From: CAG-791 sp963658405 | GTDB taxonomy: Bacteria > Bacillota > Clostridia > Lachnospirales > Lachnospiraceae | Direction: 5' to 3' | DNA: 54,077 nt | NCBI GenBank assembly: GCA_963658405.1 | Contig: CAVKQI010000004.1 | Coordinates: 1-54,077, forward strand | Program-made: the position numbers and the translations under genes | Notes under the pieces: model-generated | Databases searched by the model: none | What the model saw: only the letters and a program-made list of their open reading frames with translations | Told to the model about the DNA's origin: nothing | In this document: piece by piece, positions 1 through 7,956 of the stretch | Layout: each line of letters begins with the position of its first letter | Position numbering within the stretch: position 1 is the first letter of the stretch

Positions 1-2
1 AG

Positions 3-60
3 CGCCTCTGGCCAGCCACATCGAGGATTTGCAAAGCAAATTCGAGATGTGGGCTGAACA
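3..60 (+). repeat. Interspersed repeat family 2, left copy
   Basis: Positions 3-32 are a perfect 30-base inverted repeat of 682-711, on the far side of the XRE-cupin gene. From 16 to 65 the sequence also matches 20056-20105 in direct orientation with roughly 9 mismatches in 50, so this is a dispersed repeat. It can fold on itself: CACATC near 17 pairs with GATGTG near 46, and ATTTGC near 28 pairs with GCAAAT near 36. Confidence 0.7.
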
Positions 61-96
61 GTTACCTTAGCATTATGAAGAGAAAAGAAACACAGA

Positions 97-669
97 ATGA
101 GTCAGGATTATTTGTCTTACAATGTATCGGTTAATTTAAAGCGGATCCGGCAGGCCAAGGGAATGAGCCTTGACAGAGTCTCGGAGCAGACCGGGGTCAG
201 CAAGAGCATGCTGGCGCAGATCGAAAAGGGGACGGCCAATCCTTCCCTGGGCGTGCTGGCCAAGATCACCAGCGGGCTTCGGATCGACTTCCAGACACTG
301 ACATCCCCGCCGCGGCAGGAGTACTGTCTGGTGGATCCGGGGAAACTGGTGCCCATCAAGGAAGTGACAGGGCAGTACAGCGTCTGGACCTGTTTCCCTT
401 TTGAGGACTCTCAGGCGGTAGAGGTATACCGGATCGATGTAGAGCCGGGCGGCGCCTATGTCAGCGGCAGCCATGGAGAGAATACCAGGGAGTATATCTG
501 TGTCCTGGAAGGTGTCCTGACCATAGAGTGCCATGGACATATCCAGGAGATCGCGGGCGAGCAGATCTATAAATTTGAGACCGACCAGACCCATATCTAC
601 CGCAATACCGGGAAGGTCACGGCCAGGTGCATCTGCTATTTTCTGGACTATACACATTTGCGGGGATGA
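97..669 (+). CDS. XRE-family HTH regulator with C-terminal cupin domain
   Basis: A 190-residue DNA-binding regulator. Residues 10-70 form an XRE/Cro helix-turn-helix (RIRQAKGMSLDRVSEQTGVS, then KSMLAQIEKG). Residues 105-185 look like a small cupin barrel (GAYVSGSHGENTREYICVLE is the sheet-rich core). Such two-domain proteins usually repress transport or amino-acid metabolism genes in response to a small ligand held in the cupin. The ligand and targets cannot be read here. The Shine-Dalgarno is weak (AGAGAAAAG). The gene stands alone and is bracketed by 30-bp inverted repeats at 3-32 and 682-711, so gene plus repeats could have moved as a unit. Fold assignment is confident; role is inference. 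Confidence 0.85.
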   Translation: MSQDYLSYNVSVNLKRIRQAKGMSLDRVSEQTGVSKSMLAQIEKGTANPSLGVLAKITSGLRIDFQTLTSPPRQEYCLVDPGKLVPIKEVTGQYSVWTCFPFEDSQAVEVYRIDVEPGGAYVSGSHGENTREYICVLEGVLTIECHGHIQEIAGEQIYKFETDQTHIYRNTGKVTARCICYFLDYTHLRG

Positions 670-681
670 TAGATCAGCTTC

Positions 682-711
682 GCAAATCCTCGATGTGGCT
701 GGCCAGAGGCG
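682..711 (-). repeat. Interspersed repeat family 2, inverted copy
   Basis: Exact reverse complement of positions 3-32. Further right, 785-799 is the reverse complement of 20043-20057 (TGTTCAGCACCTGCC), which belongs to the third copy of this family. The similarity on this side may therefore extend, with gaps, to about position 800. Confidence 0.7.
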
Positions 712-826
712 TTCCGAGCCTTGGTCACCTGATACATTGCAACGTGAATATGCCTGCAAGCAGTCCAATTTATGCTGCAATGCGGCAGGTGCTGAACAGA
801 TACGCATAAAGAGATAAAGACAGTAA

Positions 827-890
827 AAAACAGATCAGTATCAACTTAACGTATGGAAACGAGTTGATGCTGATCTGTTTTATTTTTCGA
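827..890. terminator. Bidirectional intrinsic terminator
   Basis: A 20-base stem (827-846 with 862-881, one G-T pair) closes a 15-base loop. On the + strand it is followed by TTTTATTTTT. On the minus strand it is followed by a run of six T. It therefore suits both prs (minus, ending at 949) and any transcript from the XRE-cupin gene. Confidence 0.8.
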
Positions 891-948
891 CTTACACAGT
901 GTATGCTGTTTTGTGCTTTCTTTTATTTTGTTCCTGCCTTGGAGGAAA

Positions 949-2160
949 TCAGGAGAGAGCGTCCTTTTCCAGCTCCTGCTCCTTGGCGTACTTCTCCATG
1001 ATCTCGCTGATCTTGCTGGTGGGTGTGGAGATGGAGGAAGCAGAGGTATCATGATTTAAATAATCGATGATGGATGCCATATATTTGCTCATGTCCGCAC
1101 TGACGTGATAGGGACGGGTGAACAGCTCGGGGATCTGGTAGGTCAGGTTGGTGGTGATGACGCGGTCAAACCATCCCTTTTCATAGGCTTCATCGAACTG
1201 CGAGAGGCCGTCGGTAAAGAGGCCGAAGGTACAGCAGATAAAGACACGCTTTGCGTGGCGTTCCATCTTCAGCTGTCTGGAGGTATCCAGCATGCTGCCG
1301 CCGGAGGAGATCATATCATCGATGACGATGACGTCCTTGCCCTCGATGTCATTGCCCAGGAAGTCGTGGGCGACGATGGGGTTCTTGCCGTTGACGATGA
1401 CGGAGTAATCGCGGCGCTTGTAGAACATACCCACATCGGCGCCGATCACGGTGGCAAAATACACGGCTCTGTCCAGAGCACCCTCGTCCGGGCTGATGAC
1501 GGTGATGTGATCCTTGTCGAGCACGAGATCATGCTCCACATCCATCAGGGAACGAAGGAACTGATAGGGCGGCATGAAGTTGTCAAAGTCGGTCAGCGGC
1601 GCAGAATTCTGGATGCGGGGGTCGTGGGCATCGAAGGTGATGAAATTGGTGACGCCCATATCGGAGAGCTCCTTGAACATGAGTGCAGCGTCCAGAGACT
1701 CTCGGCCGCTTCTCTTGTGCTGGCGGCCTTCATATAAGAAAGGCATGATGACGGTGATCCGTCTCGCCTTGCCGTTGATGGCGGTGATCATGCGCTTTAG
1801 ATCCTGAAAGAGATCATCGGGAGAGCAGTGATTTACAAAACCATTCATCTCATAGGTCATGGAATAATTGCATACATCGATGAGCAGATAGACATCCTTG
1901 CCTCTGGCGGATTCGGTGAGGACAGCCTTTCCCTCTCCGGTGCCGAAGCGGATGCAGGGAATGTTCATCAGGTAGCTTTCCTTCTGATAATCTTCAAAAG
2001 CAGGGTCATTTTTGGCAATATTGTGATCAGCCTTGCGGAAGGCAGAGATATAGGCATCTACCTTGTTTCCCAGATCCTGGGCGGAGGGATGTACTACCAG
2101 CGCCAGAGGTGCTACCGGGATTTTTCGTTCAAGCTGTTCGTGCATTTCGAGTTCAGACAT
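949..2160 (-). CDS. prs: Ribose-phosphate pyrophosphokinase, long divergent form
   Basis: Makes PRPP from ribose 5-phosphate and ATP in the cytosol; PRPP feeds purine, pyrimidine, NAD and histidine synthesis, including HisG in this window. The PRPP-binding loop is clear (VIVIDDMISSGGSMLD), and FDAHDPRIQN matches the conserved D-H-x-x-Q region. The protein is 403 residues against about 315 for the common bacterial form, with extra sequence at the N terminus and in the middle. The usual ARQDRK loop reads GRQHKRSGRES. The start at 2160 (MSELEMHEQ) has TAAGGAG upstream; the open frame continues further upstream, but that part covers the promoter. Enzyme family is confident; kinetic class is unknown. 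Confidence 0.9.
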   Translation of the reverse strand: MSELEMHEQLERKIPVAPLALVVHPSAQDLGNKVDAYISAFRKADHNIAKNDPAFEDYQKESYLMNIPCIRFGTGEGKAVLTESARGKDVYLLIDVCNYSMTYEMNGFVNHCSPDDLFQDLKRMITAINGKARRITVIMPFLYEGRQHKRSGRESLDAALMFKELSDMGVTNFITFDAHDPRIQNSAPLTDFDNFMPPYQFLRSLMDVEHDLVLDKDHITVISPDEGALDRAVYFATVIGADVGMFYKRRDYSVIVNGKNPIVAHDFLGNDIEGKDVIVIDDMISSGGSMLDTSRQLKMERHAKRVFICCTFGLFTDGLSQFDEAYEKGWFDRVITTNLTYQIPELFTRPYHVSADMSKYMASIIDYLNHDTSASSISTPTSKISEIMEKYAKEQELEKDALS

Positions 2161-2198
2161 GGTGATCTCCTTATCATTTGGTTTCCGGATACATGGAA

Positions 2199-2227
2199 AG
2201 TATAAAATTTCCCGGAAGGATATGCAA
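2199..2227 (-). promoter_or_regulatory. Sigma-A-type promoter for prs
   Basis: Read on the minus strand: TTGCAT (2222-2227), 17-base spacer, TATACT (2199-2204), placing the start about 30 bases before the prs start codon. Its -35 box lies only 15 bases from the -35 box of the divergent der promoter. Confidence 0.65.
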
Positions 2228-2242
2228 GAGAGAAAGGGCAGG

Positions 2243-2271
2243 TTTACAGAAAAGCTCTTTTTCGTTACAAT
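2243..2271 (+). promoter_or_regulatory. Candidate promoter for der
   Basis: TTTACA (2243-2248), 17-base spacer, TACAAT (2266-2271). It would give a leader of about 110 bases ahead of der. Each box has one mismatch to consensus. Confidence 0.5.
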
Positions 2272-2391
2272 AAGGGATGGCTTTGGCATAGAAAGCAGAG
2301 AGTGTGCTTTTTTTGCCATTGCAGGTATAACGGCATGAATGTACTGCAGGAGAAACGGGCAGTATGAAAAATAAGAAATGGAGTAAGATAC

Positions 2392-3726
2392 ATGGCAAAG
2401 AAAAAGACAAGGCCCATTGTAGCAGTAGTGGGACGGCCCAATGTAGGCAAGTCCACGCTGTTTAATGTGCTGGCCGGAGAGAAGATATCTATTGTAAAGG
2501 ATACACCGGGCATCACCAGAGACCGCATCTATGCGGACTGCACATGGCTGAATTATGAGTTTACGCTGGTGGATACCGGCGGTATCGAGCCGGATTCTAA
2601 GGACATCATCTTATCCCAGATGCGGGAGCAGGCACAGATGGCCATCGATATGGCGGATGTGATCCTGTTTATGGTAGATGTCAAGCAGGGCCTGACAGAT
2701 GCGGACGGCAAAGTGGCAGACATGCTGCGCCGGGCAAAGAAGCCGGTGCTTCTGGTGGTCAATAAGGTAGATAAATATGCCAAGGATATGGCGGATGTCT
2801 ACGAATTCTACAATCTGGGCATCGGCGATCCCTATCCCATCTCCTCCGTGAACCGCACCGGCATCGGCGATCTCCTCGATGCTGTGGCCGAGCATTTCCC
2901 GGAGCCTGTGGAGACCGAGGAAGAGGACGACAAGATCCGTGTGGCCATCGTGGGCAAGCCGAACGTTGGCAAATCTTCCATTATAAACAGACTCATCGGT
3001 GAAAACCGGGTCATCGTATCGGATATCGCGGGCACCACCCGGGATGCCATCGACACGGAGATCAAGCATAACGGCACACCCTACGTGTTTATCGATACTG
3101 CTGGCCTTCGCCGCAAGAACAAGATCAAGGAAGAGCTGGAGCGCTTCATGATCCTGCGCACGGTGGCTGCCGTGGAGCGGGCGGACATCACGGTGCTGGT
3201 CATCGACGGCACAGAGGGTGTCACCGAGCAGGATGCCAAGATCGCAGGCATTGCCCATGACAGAGGCAAGGCAGTGATCATTGCGGTAAATAAATGGGAT
3301 CTGGTGGAAAAGGACAATTCCACGGTCAATAAGTTTACCCAGAAGGTTCGCTCCGTGCTTTCCTTCCTGCCTTATGCGGAGATCATTTTCATTTCCGCCG
3401 TCAGCGGACAGCGCCTGCCGAAGCTCTATGACATGATCGATGCGGTGCACGCCAACCAGTCCATGCGTATCCAGACAGGTGTCCTCAATGAGATCATCTC
3501 TGAGGCTACCGTCATGCAGCAGCCGCCCTCAGACAAGGGCAAGATGCTGCGGATCTTTTACGGCACCCAGATCGGCGTAAAGCCTCCGACCTTTGTACTC
3601 TTTGTCAATGACAAGGATCTGTTCCATTTTTCCTATCAGCGCTATATCGAGAATCAGATCCGGCAGGCCTTCGGCTTTAAGGGCACGCCGCTGAAATTCA
3701 TTATCCGGGAGCGCAAGGAAGGCTAG
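2392..3726 (+). CDS. der: Ribosome biogenesis GTPase Der (EngA)
   Basis: Essential double-GTPase for maturation of the 50S ribosomal subunit. At 444 residues it has normal family length. The first G domain has GRPNVGKSTLFN (about 13-24), DTGG and NKVD. The second has GKPNVGKSSIINRL (about 184-197), DTAGLRRK and NKWD. A C-terminal KH-like domain follows, with the typical TPP-like region near QIGVKPPTFVLFVN. The start has GGAG 9 bases upstream. It heads a run with plsY, gpsA and tyrS, and der-plsY-gpsA is a common order in Firmicutes. Downstream is repeat copy A rather than a simple terminator. Confidence 0.97.
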   Translation: MAKKKTRPIVAVVGRPNVGKSTLFNVLAGEKISIVKDTPGITRDRIYADCTWLNYEFTLVDTGGIEPDSKDIILSQMREQAQMAIDMADVILFMVDVKQGLTDADGKVADMLRRAKKPVLLVVNKVDKYAKDMADVYEFYNLGIGDPYPISSVNRTGIGDLLDAVAEHFPEPVETEEEDDKIRVAIVGKPNVGKSSIINRLIGENRVIVSDIAGTTRDAIDTEIKHNGTPYVFIDTAGLRRKNKIKEELERFMILRTVAAVERADITVLVIDGTEGVTEQDAKIAGIAHDRGKAVIIAVNKWDLVEKDNSTVNKFTQKVRSVLSFLPYAEIIFISAVSGQRLPKLYDMIDAVHANQSMRIQTGVLNEIISEATVMQQPPSDKGKMLRIFYGTQIGVKPPTFVLFVNDKDLFHFSYQRYIENQIRQAFGFKGTPLKFIIRERKEG

Positions 3727-3735
3727 AAAGGGTAA

Positions 3736-3868
3736 AGTTTAACAGAAATGCCCGATGGCATTTCTGTTAAACTCGAATAGATGCCGCAGACAGCATCTAT
3801 TCGTGATCACATCGGAGAATTCGCCTTCGCGAAATTCTTCTCGTGTTGCCGCTGTGAAACAGCGGCAA
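3736..3868 (+). repeat. Four-hairpin intergenic element, copy A (full)
   Basis: Four consecutive hairpins fill the der-plsY gap. H1 is a perfect 17-bp stem (3736-3752 with 3757-3773, loop CGAT). H2 is a perfect 11-bp stem (3774-3784 with 3793-3803). H3 is GGAGAATTCGC at 3814-3824 pairing with the complementary arm up to 3842, with a bulge. H4 is a perfect 10-bp stem (3846-3855 with 3859-3868, loop GAA). The plsY Shine-Dalgarno AAGGGG begins directly after H4. Copy E at 51798-51927 has the same four parts in the same order. Confidence 0.85.
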
Positions 3869-3880
3869 AAAGGGGTAAAA

Positions 3881-4564
3881 ATGAATATTACAGCAAGAGC
3901 AGCAGCGCTGGTCATCGGCTATGTCTTCGGCCTGTTCCAGACTGCCTATCTGTACGGAAAATATAAGGGAATCGATATCCGCAATTACGGCAGCGGCAAT
4001 GCGGGCACCACCAATACCCTGCGGGTGCTGGGAACCAAGGCAGGCATCATAGTATTTATCGGAGACGTGCTTAAGTGCGTGGCGGCAGAGCTCGTGATGT
4101 ATCTGCTGCTTGGCAGCCGACACAGCGATATCCTCTATCTGCTGAAGCTCTATACGGCAGCGGGATGTGTCCTGGGACATGATTTTCCTTTTTATATGAA
4201 TTTCAAGGGCGGCAAGGGCATAGCGGTCACGGCCGGTCTGGTGGTGAGCTTTCACTGGATGTTTTTGCCGGTGGGACTGCTGTGCTTCCTGGTTCCTTTC
4301 CTGGTGACCCATTATGTGTCATTGGGATCCCTTCTGGTCTATGTGGGCTTTGTGATCGAGATGATCGTCTGCGGACAGGCAGGGCTCTTTGGAGCATCCG
4401 GCCCGGTGCTGGCAGAGATGTATATCATTTCCCTGCTGCTGGCGGCCCTGGCCTTCTATCAGCACAGAGGCAATATCGTGAAGCTGGCAAAGGGCACAGA
4501 GCGGAAGACTTCTCTGATCCACAATAAGGCCATGCTGGATCCTGACAAAAAAGAGACGAAGTAG
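3881..4564 (+). CDS. plsY: Glycerol-3-phosphate acyltransferase PlsY
   Basis: Integral membrane enzyme that moves the acyl group from acyl-phosphate to glycerol 3-phosphate, the first step of phospholipid synthesis. It works with GpsA, encoded next, which supplies the acceptor. Motifs are GSGNAGTTNTLR (about 33-44) and FKGGKGIAVTAG (about 107-118), the phosphate and substrate loops. Several hydrophobic segments fit the five-helix fold. Length is 227 residues. The start at 3881 is set by AAGGGG 6 bases upstream; the open frame runs further up, through repeat copy A, but that part is hairpin sequence and not protein-like. Confidence 0.95.
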   Translation: MNITARAAALVIGYVFGLFQTAYLYGKYKGIDIRNYGSGNAGTTNTLRVLGTKAGIIVFIGDVLKCVAAELVMYLLLGSRHSDILYLLKLYTAAGCVLGHDFPFYMNFKGGKGIAVTAGLVVSFHWMFLPVGLLCFLVPFLVTHYVSLGSLLVYVGFVIEMIVCGQAGLFGASGPVLAEMYIISLLLAALAFYQHRGNIVKLAKGTERKTSLIHNKAMLDPDKKETK

Positions 4565-4593
4565 CAGAAAATACCGCAGAATGGAGATAGATA

Positions 4594-5592
4594 ATGGCAA
4601 AGATAGGAATGATCGGTGCAGGCAGCTGGGGAACAGCCCTCACCTATTGTCTGACCCGCAACGGCCATGAGGTGACCGTGTGGTCTATTGCACAAAGCGA
4701 AGTGGACATGCTCAATACCGAGCATGAGCAGAAAGAAAAGCTTCCCGGGGTAGTCCTGCCGGAGAGCGTGGCGGCTACTACAGATTTACAGAAAGCCATG
4801 ACGGACAGGGACCTGCTGGTGATGGCGGTGCCGTCTCCCTTTTTCAGAAGTACGGCGCGCTCCATGGCACCTTACTGCGCAAAGGGACAGCGGATCGTCT
4901 CCGTGGCCAAGGGCATCGAAGAGGATACCTTGATGACCCTCAGCGAGATCCTGGAGCAGGAACTGCAGGATGCCGACGTGCAGGTGGCGGTATTAAGCGG
5001 CCCCACCCATGCGGAGGAAGTAGGCAAGGGACTGCCCACAGCCATTGTAGCGGGAGCACATGACCTGGAAATGGCGCAGTACATCCAGGATATTTTCATG
5101 AATGATTATTTCCGGGTCTATACCAGCCTGGATATGAAGGGAATGCAGATCGGCGCGGCCCTTAAGAACGTGATCGCCCTGGCAGCAGGCACGGCCGACG
5201 GTCTGGGCTATGGCGATAATACCAAGGCAGCCCTGATCACCCGCGGTATCGCGGAGATCAAGCGTCTGGGCCTGGCCATGGGCTGTGAGCCGGAGACCTT
5301 CTCCGGTCTTACAGGCATCGGCGATCTGATCGTCACCTGCGCGTCCATGCATTCCAGAAACCGCCGGGCCGGTATCCTGATCGGCAAGGGCTATACCCCG
5401 CAGGAGGCCATGGAGGAAGTGAAGCAGGTGGTGGAGGGCGTTTACAGCGCCAAGGCTGCCATGCAGCTCTCCGAAAAGTATCAGGTACAGCTTCCCATTA
5501 TCGAGCAGGTAAATCTGGTCCTTTTTGAGAATAAGAGTGCGGCGGATGCCGTCCGGAATCTGATGCTGCGGGATCGGAAAGCGGAAAAATAA
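4594..5592 (+). CDS. gpsA: NAD(P)-dependent glycerol-3-phosphate dehydrogenase
   Basis: Reduces dihydroxyacetone phosphate to glycerol 3-phosphate in the cytosol, feeding PlsY encoded 29 bases upstream. Shows the N-terminal Rossmann motif GAGSWGTAL (about 7-15), the substrate region SGPTHAEEVGKG, and the catalytic lysine region ALKNVIALAAGTADGLGYGD. Length is 332 residues, normal. GGAG lies 8-10 bases before the start. Probably cotranscribed with der and plsY; no terminator separates them apart from the hairpins of repeat copy A. Confidence 0.96.
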   Translation: MAKIGMIGAGSWGTALTYCLTRNGHEVTVWSIAQSEVDMLNTEHEQKEKLPGVVLPESVAATTDLQKAMTDRDLLVMAVPSPFFRSTARSMAPYCAKGQRIVSVAKGIEEDTLMTLSEILEQELQDADVQVAVLSGPTHAEEVGKGLPTAIVAGAHDLEMAQYIQDIFMNDYFRVYTSLDMKGMQIGAALKNVIALAAGTADGLGYGDNTKAALITRGIAEIKRLGLAMGCEPETFSGLTGIGDLIVTCASMHSRNRRAGILIGKGYTPQEAMEEVKQVVEGVYSAKAAMQLSEKYQVQLPIIEQVNLVLFENKSAADAVRNLMLRDRKAEK

Positions 5593-5720
5593 GCCGGGAC
5601 ATCCCTTTGCGGATATTTCGGAGAATTTGTTTATGTGTATATTGGCGGACAGATCGGTTATGGCAGGTCTGCTGCAGGAATAGAAAACCTGTTTAAAGGA
5701 CAAACAGAGGAGGAATCAGG

Positions 5721-6965
5721 ATGGAACAGGGAATGACAATTTACGAGGAGCTGAAGCAGAGAGGACTTCTGGCGCAGCTGACAGATGAAGAGGAGATCAA
5801 GGAGCTGATCAATGCGGGAAAGGCTACCTTTTATATCGGTTTTGATCCCACGGCAGACAGCCTGCATGTAGGTCACTTCATGGCACTTTGCCTGATGAAA
5901 CGCCTGCAGGAGGCAGGCAATAAGCCCATCGCCCTGATCGGCGGCGGTACCGGTATGATCGGCGATCCTTCCGGCCGCACGGACATGCGCCAGATGATGA
6001 CCGTGGAGACCATTGAGCACAACTGTGCCTGCTTTAAAAAGCAGATGAGCCGCTTTATCGAGTTCGGCGAAGACAAGGCCCTGATGGTCAATAACGCAGA
6101 CTGGCTCAGAAACCTGAATTATATCGAGTTCATCCGGGATATCGGCGCCTGCTTCTCTGTCAATAAGATGCTCTCCGCGGAGTGCTACAAGCAGCGTATG
6201 GAAAAGGGCCTGAGCTTCTTAGAGTTTAACTACATGATCATGCAGAGTTATGACTTCCTGGAGTTATACAAACGCTATGGCTGCAATATGCAGTTCGGCG
6301 GCGACGACCAGTGGAGCAATATGCTCGGCGGCACAGAGCTGATCCGCAAGAAGCTGGGAAAAGATGCCTATGCCATGACCATCACCCTGCTGCTTAATTC
6401 CGAGGGTAAGAAGATGGGCAAGACCCAGAAGGGCGCGGTATGGCTGGATCCTGACAAGACTTCCCCTTATGAGTTCTATCAGTACTGGCGCAATGTGGCA
6501 GATGCCGATGTCCTGAAGTGCCTGCGGATGCTGACCTTCCTGCCTCTTGCCCAGATCGATGAGATGGATCAGTGGGAGGGCAGCCGCCTGAACGAGGCTA
6601 AGGATATTCTGGCCTTTGAGCTGACCAAGCTGGTACACGGAGAGGATGAGGCTTCCAAGGCCAGAAAGGGCGCACAGGCACTCTTTGGCGGCGGCGCCGA
6701 TATGGCAGAGGTTCCTGCTTTTGTTATGAAAGAAGAGGACTTCCAGGAGGACGGCACCATGGATATTCTGGCTGTCCTGGCTAAGTCCGGCCTTTGCGCT
6801 TCCCGCTCCGAGGCCCGCCGGGCAGTAGAACAGGGCGGTGTTTCTGTGGACGGAGAGAAGATCAGCGATATCAAACTTTCTTATACCAAGGAGGCATTGG
6901 GAAAGGGCATTCTGGTAAAGAGAGGCAAGAAGAATTTTAAGAAAGTAAGCTTTGAAAATGCGTAA
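5721..6965 (+). CDS. tyrS: Tyrosyl-tRNA synthetase
   Basis: Class I aminoacyl-tRNA synthetase charging tRNA-Tyr. The HIGH-like motif is HVGH (about residues 51-54), the KMSKS-like motif is KMGKT (near 232), and a C-terminal S4 RNA-binding domain includes GVSVDGEKISD. Length is 414 residues. AGGAGGAA precedes the start; a second Met lies at residue 5. The 128 bases upstream are too short for a usual T-box leader and I see no T-box sequence there. A hairpin overlapping the stop codon probably ends the transcript. Confidence 0.96.
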   Translation: MEQGMTIYEELKQRGLLAQLTDEEEIKELINAGKATFYIGFDPTADSLHVGHFMALCLMKRLQEAGNKPIALIGGGTGMIGDPSGRTDMRQMMTVETIEHNCACFKKQMSRFIEFGEDKALMVNNADWLRNLNYIEFIRDIGACFSVNKMLSAECYKQRMEKGLSFLEFNYMIMQSYDFLELYKRYGCNMQFGGDDQWSNMLGGTELIRKKLGKDAYAMTITLLLNSEGKKMGKTQKGAVWLDPDKTSPYEFYQYWRNVADADVLKCLRMLTFLPLAQIDEMDQWEGSRLNEAKDILAFELTKLVHGEDEASKARKGAQALFGGGADMAEVPAFVMKEEDFQEDGTMDILAVLAKSGLCASRSEARRAVEQGGVSVDGEKISDIKLSYTKEALGKGILVKRGKKNFKKVSFENA

Positions 6966-7010
6966 ATATTCCGCTAAGATACGCATTTTCGGCATTTTCT
7001 CCCTTTTTTA
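6954..7010 (+). terminator. Probable tyrS terminator
   Basis: A perfect 11-bp stem (6954-6964 with 6980-6990) spans the tyrS stop codon. Its 3' arm ends in ATTTTC and a T run (TTTTTT) follows near 7004. The distance to the T run is longer than ideal. Confidence 0.5.
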
Positions 7011-7275
7011 CAGTATGTAGCTTTAGTACAAAATCGCTATGGTTAATTTGTACAAAAAGTCAAAAACCAATAAGTGAAGCTTATACCCATCACAGCAAGC
7101 ATAAACTGCTGTGATGGGTATTTGTATAAAATCACTTGTTTTTTGAAAAAATGAGCATATAATAACGGATGGTTGAAGCAGAAAAATGACTGCCGGTCAT
7201 ACAGACGCCGGGATGCCGCTTTTCTGCAAAGCAGCAAATACTCCCTGAAGATGAAGGGGAGAGGAAGGAAAAGGT
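6966..7275 (+). other. Intergenic region between tyrS and the atp operon
   Basis: Besides the terminator and promoter listed separately, this 310-base stretch holds two inverted repeats. One is loose (GTACAAAAT at 7026-7034 with ATTTGTAC at 7046-7053). The other is a perfect 15-bp stem (7083-7097 with 7107-7121) that ends 14 bases before the promoter -35 box. No T run follows the second, so it may be an operator or processing site. No coding sequence is convincing here. Confidence 0.6.
7136..7164 (+). promoter_or_regulatory. Promoter of the ATP synthase operon
   Basis: TTGTTT (7136-7141), 17-base spacer, perfect TATAAT (7159-7164). The leader to atpB would be about 105 bases. Confidence 0.7.
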
Positions 7276-7956
7276 ATGGCAGAAGAACTAATTCAACAGC
7301 TAAACGTAGAAACAGCCTTTACCATTCCGATATTTGGCGGGATCGAGATCTATGAATCCGTAGTCATCACCTGGATCATCATGGCAGTTCTCACGGTACT
7401 TGCAATCTGGCTTACCCACGGGATGAAGGTACAGAATCCCGGCAAGCGTCAGATGGCGGCCGAGTTCATTGTGACCTGGCTGGACAAGTTTACCTCGGGA
7501 ATGCTGGGGGAGCGTGCCGCGCAGTACGGCCCCTACATTGCGACGGTGATGATCTACATCGGTTTTGCCAATATCATCGGAGTATTTGGTGTGAAGCCTC
7601 CCACAAAGGACATGAACATCACCGTGGCATTGTCACTGATGAGCATCATCCTGATCGAGGCCTCCGGCATTGTGGCGAAAGGTGTAAAGGGATGGGTGAA
7701 GAGCTTTGCAGAGCCCACCGCCGTCATCACACCTTTGAACATCATGGAGATCGCCATCAGACCCCTGTCTTTGTGCATGCGTCTTTTCGGTAATGTCCTT
7801 GGTGCATTCGTCATCATGGAGCTGATCAAAATGCTGATCCCGGTAGGTATTCCGGTGGTATTCAGTCTGTACTTCGATTTCTTCGACGGACTGATCCAGG
7901 CTTACGTCTTTGTATTCTTAACTTCCCTGTTTATCAGAGAAGCCGTGGGAGACTAA
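7276..7956 (+). CDS. atpB: ATP synthase F0 subunit a
   Basis: Membrane subunit of the F1F0 ATP synthase that forms the two ion half-channels next to the c ring. At 226 residues it is near normal length. Several hydrophobic helices are visible. The essential arginine is in MRLFGN (Arg169), followed by the conserved last helices ending FLTSLFIREAVGD. GGAAGG lies upstream of the ATG. First gene of the atp operon; no atpI-like gene precedes it. A 316-base gap separates it from atpE, unlike the overlapping genes further down. Confidence 0.95.
   Translation: MAEELIQQLNVETAFTIPIFGGIEIYESVVITWIIMAVLTVLAIWLTHGMKVQNPGKRQMAAEFIVTWLDKFTSGMLGERAAQYGPYIATVMIYIGFANIIGVFGVKPPTKDMNITVALSLMSIILIEASGIVAKGVKGWVKSFAEPTAVITPLNIMEIAIRPLSLCMRLFGNVLGAFVIMELIKMLIPVGIPVVFSLYFDFFDGLIQAYVFVFLTSLFIREAVGD

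Noticed and set aside
3736..3773. Intrinsic terminator for der
   Set aside because: The stem is perfect but no T run follows, and the same hairpin recurs as part of the dispersed element.
3755..3880. N-terminal extension of PlsY
   Set aside because: The extension would translate the hairpins of repeat copy A; a good ribosome site fixes the start at 3881.
5593..5720. T-box leader for tyrS
   Set aside because: Only 128 bases, no T-box sequence, specifier stem or terminator/antiterminator pair visible.
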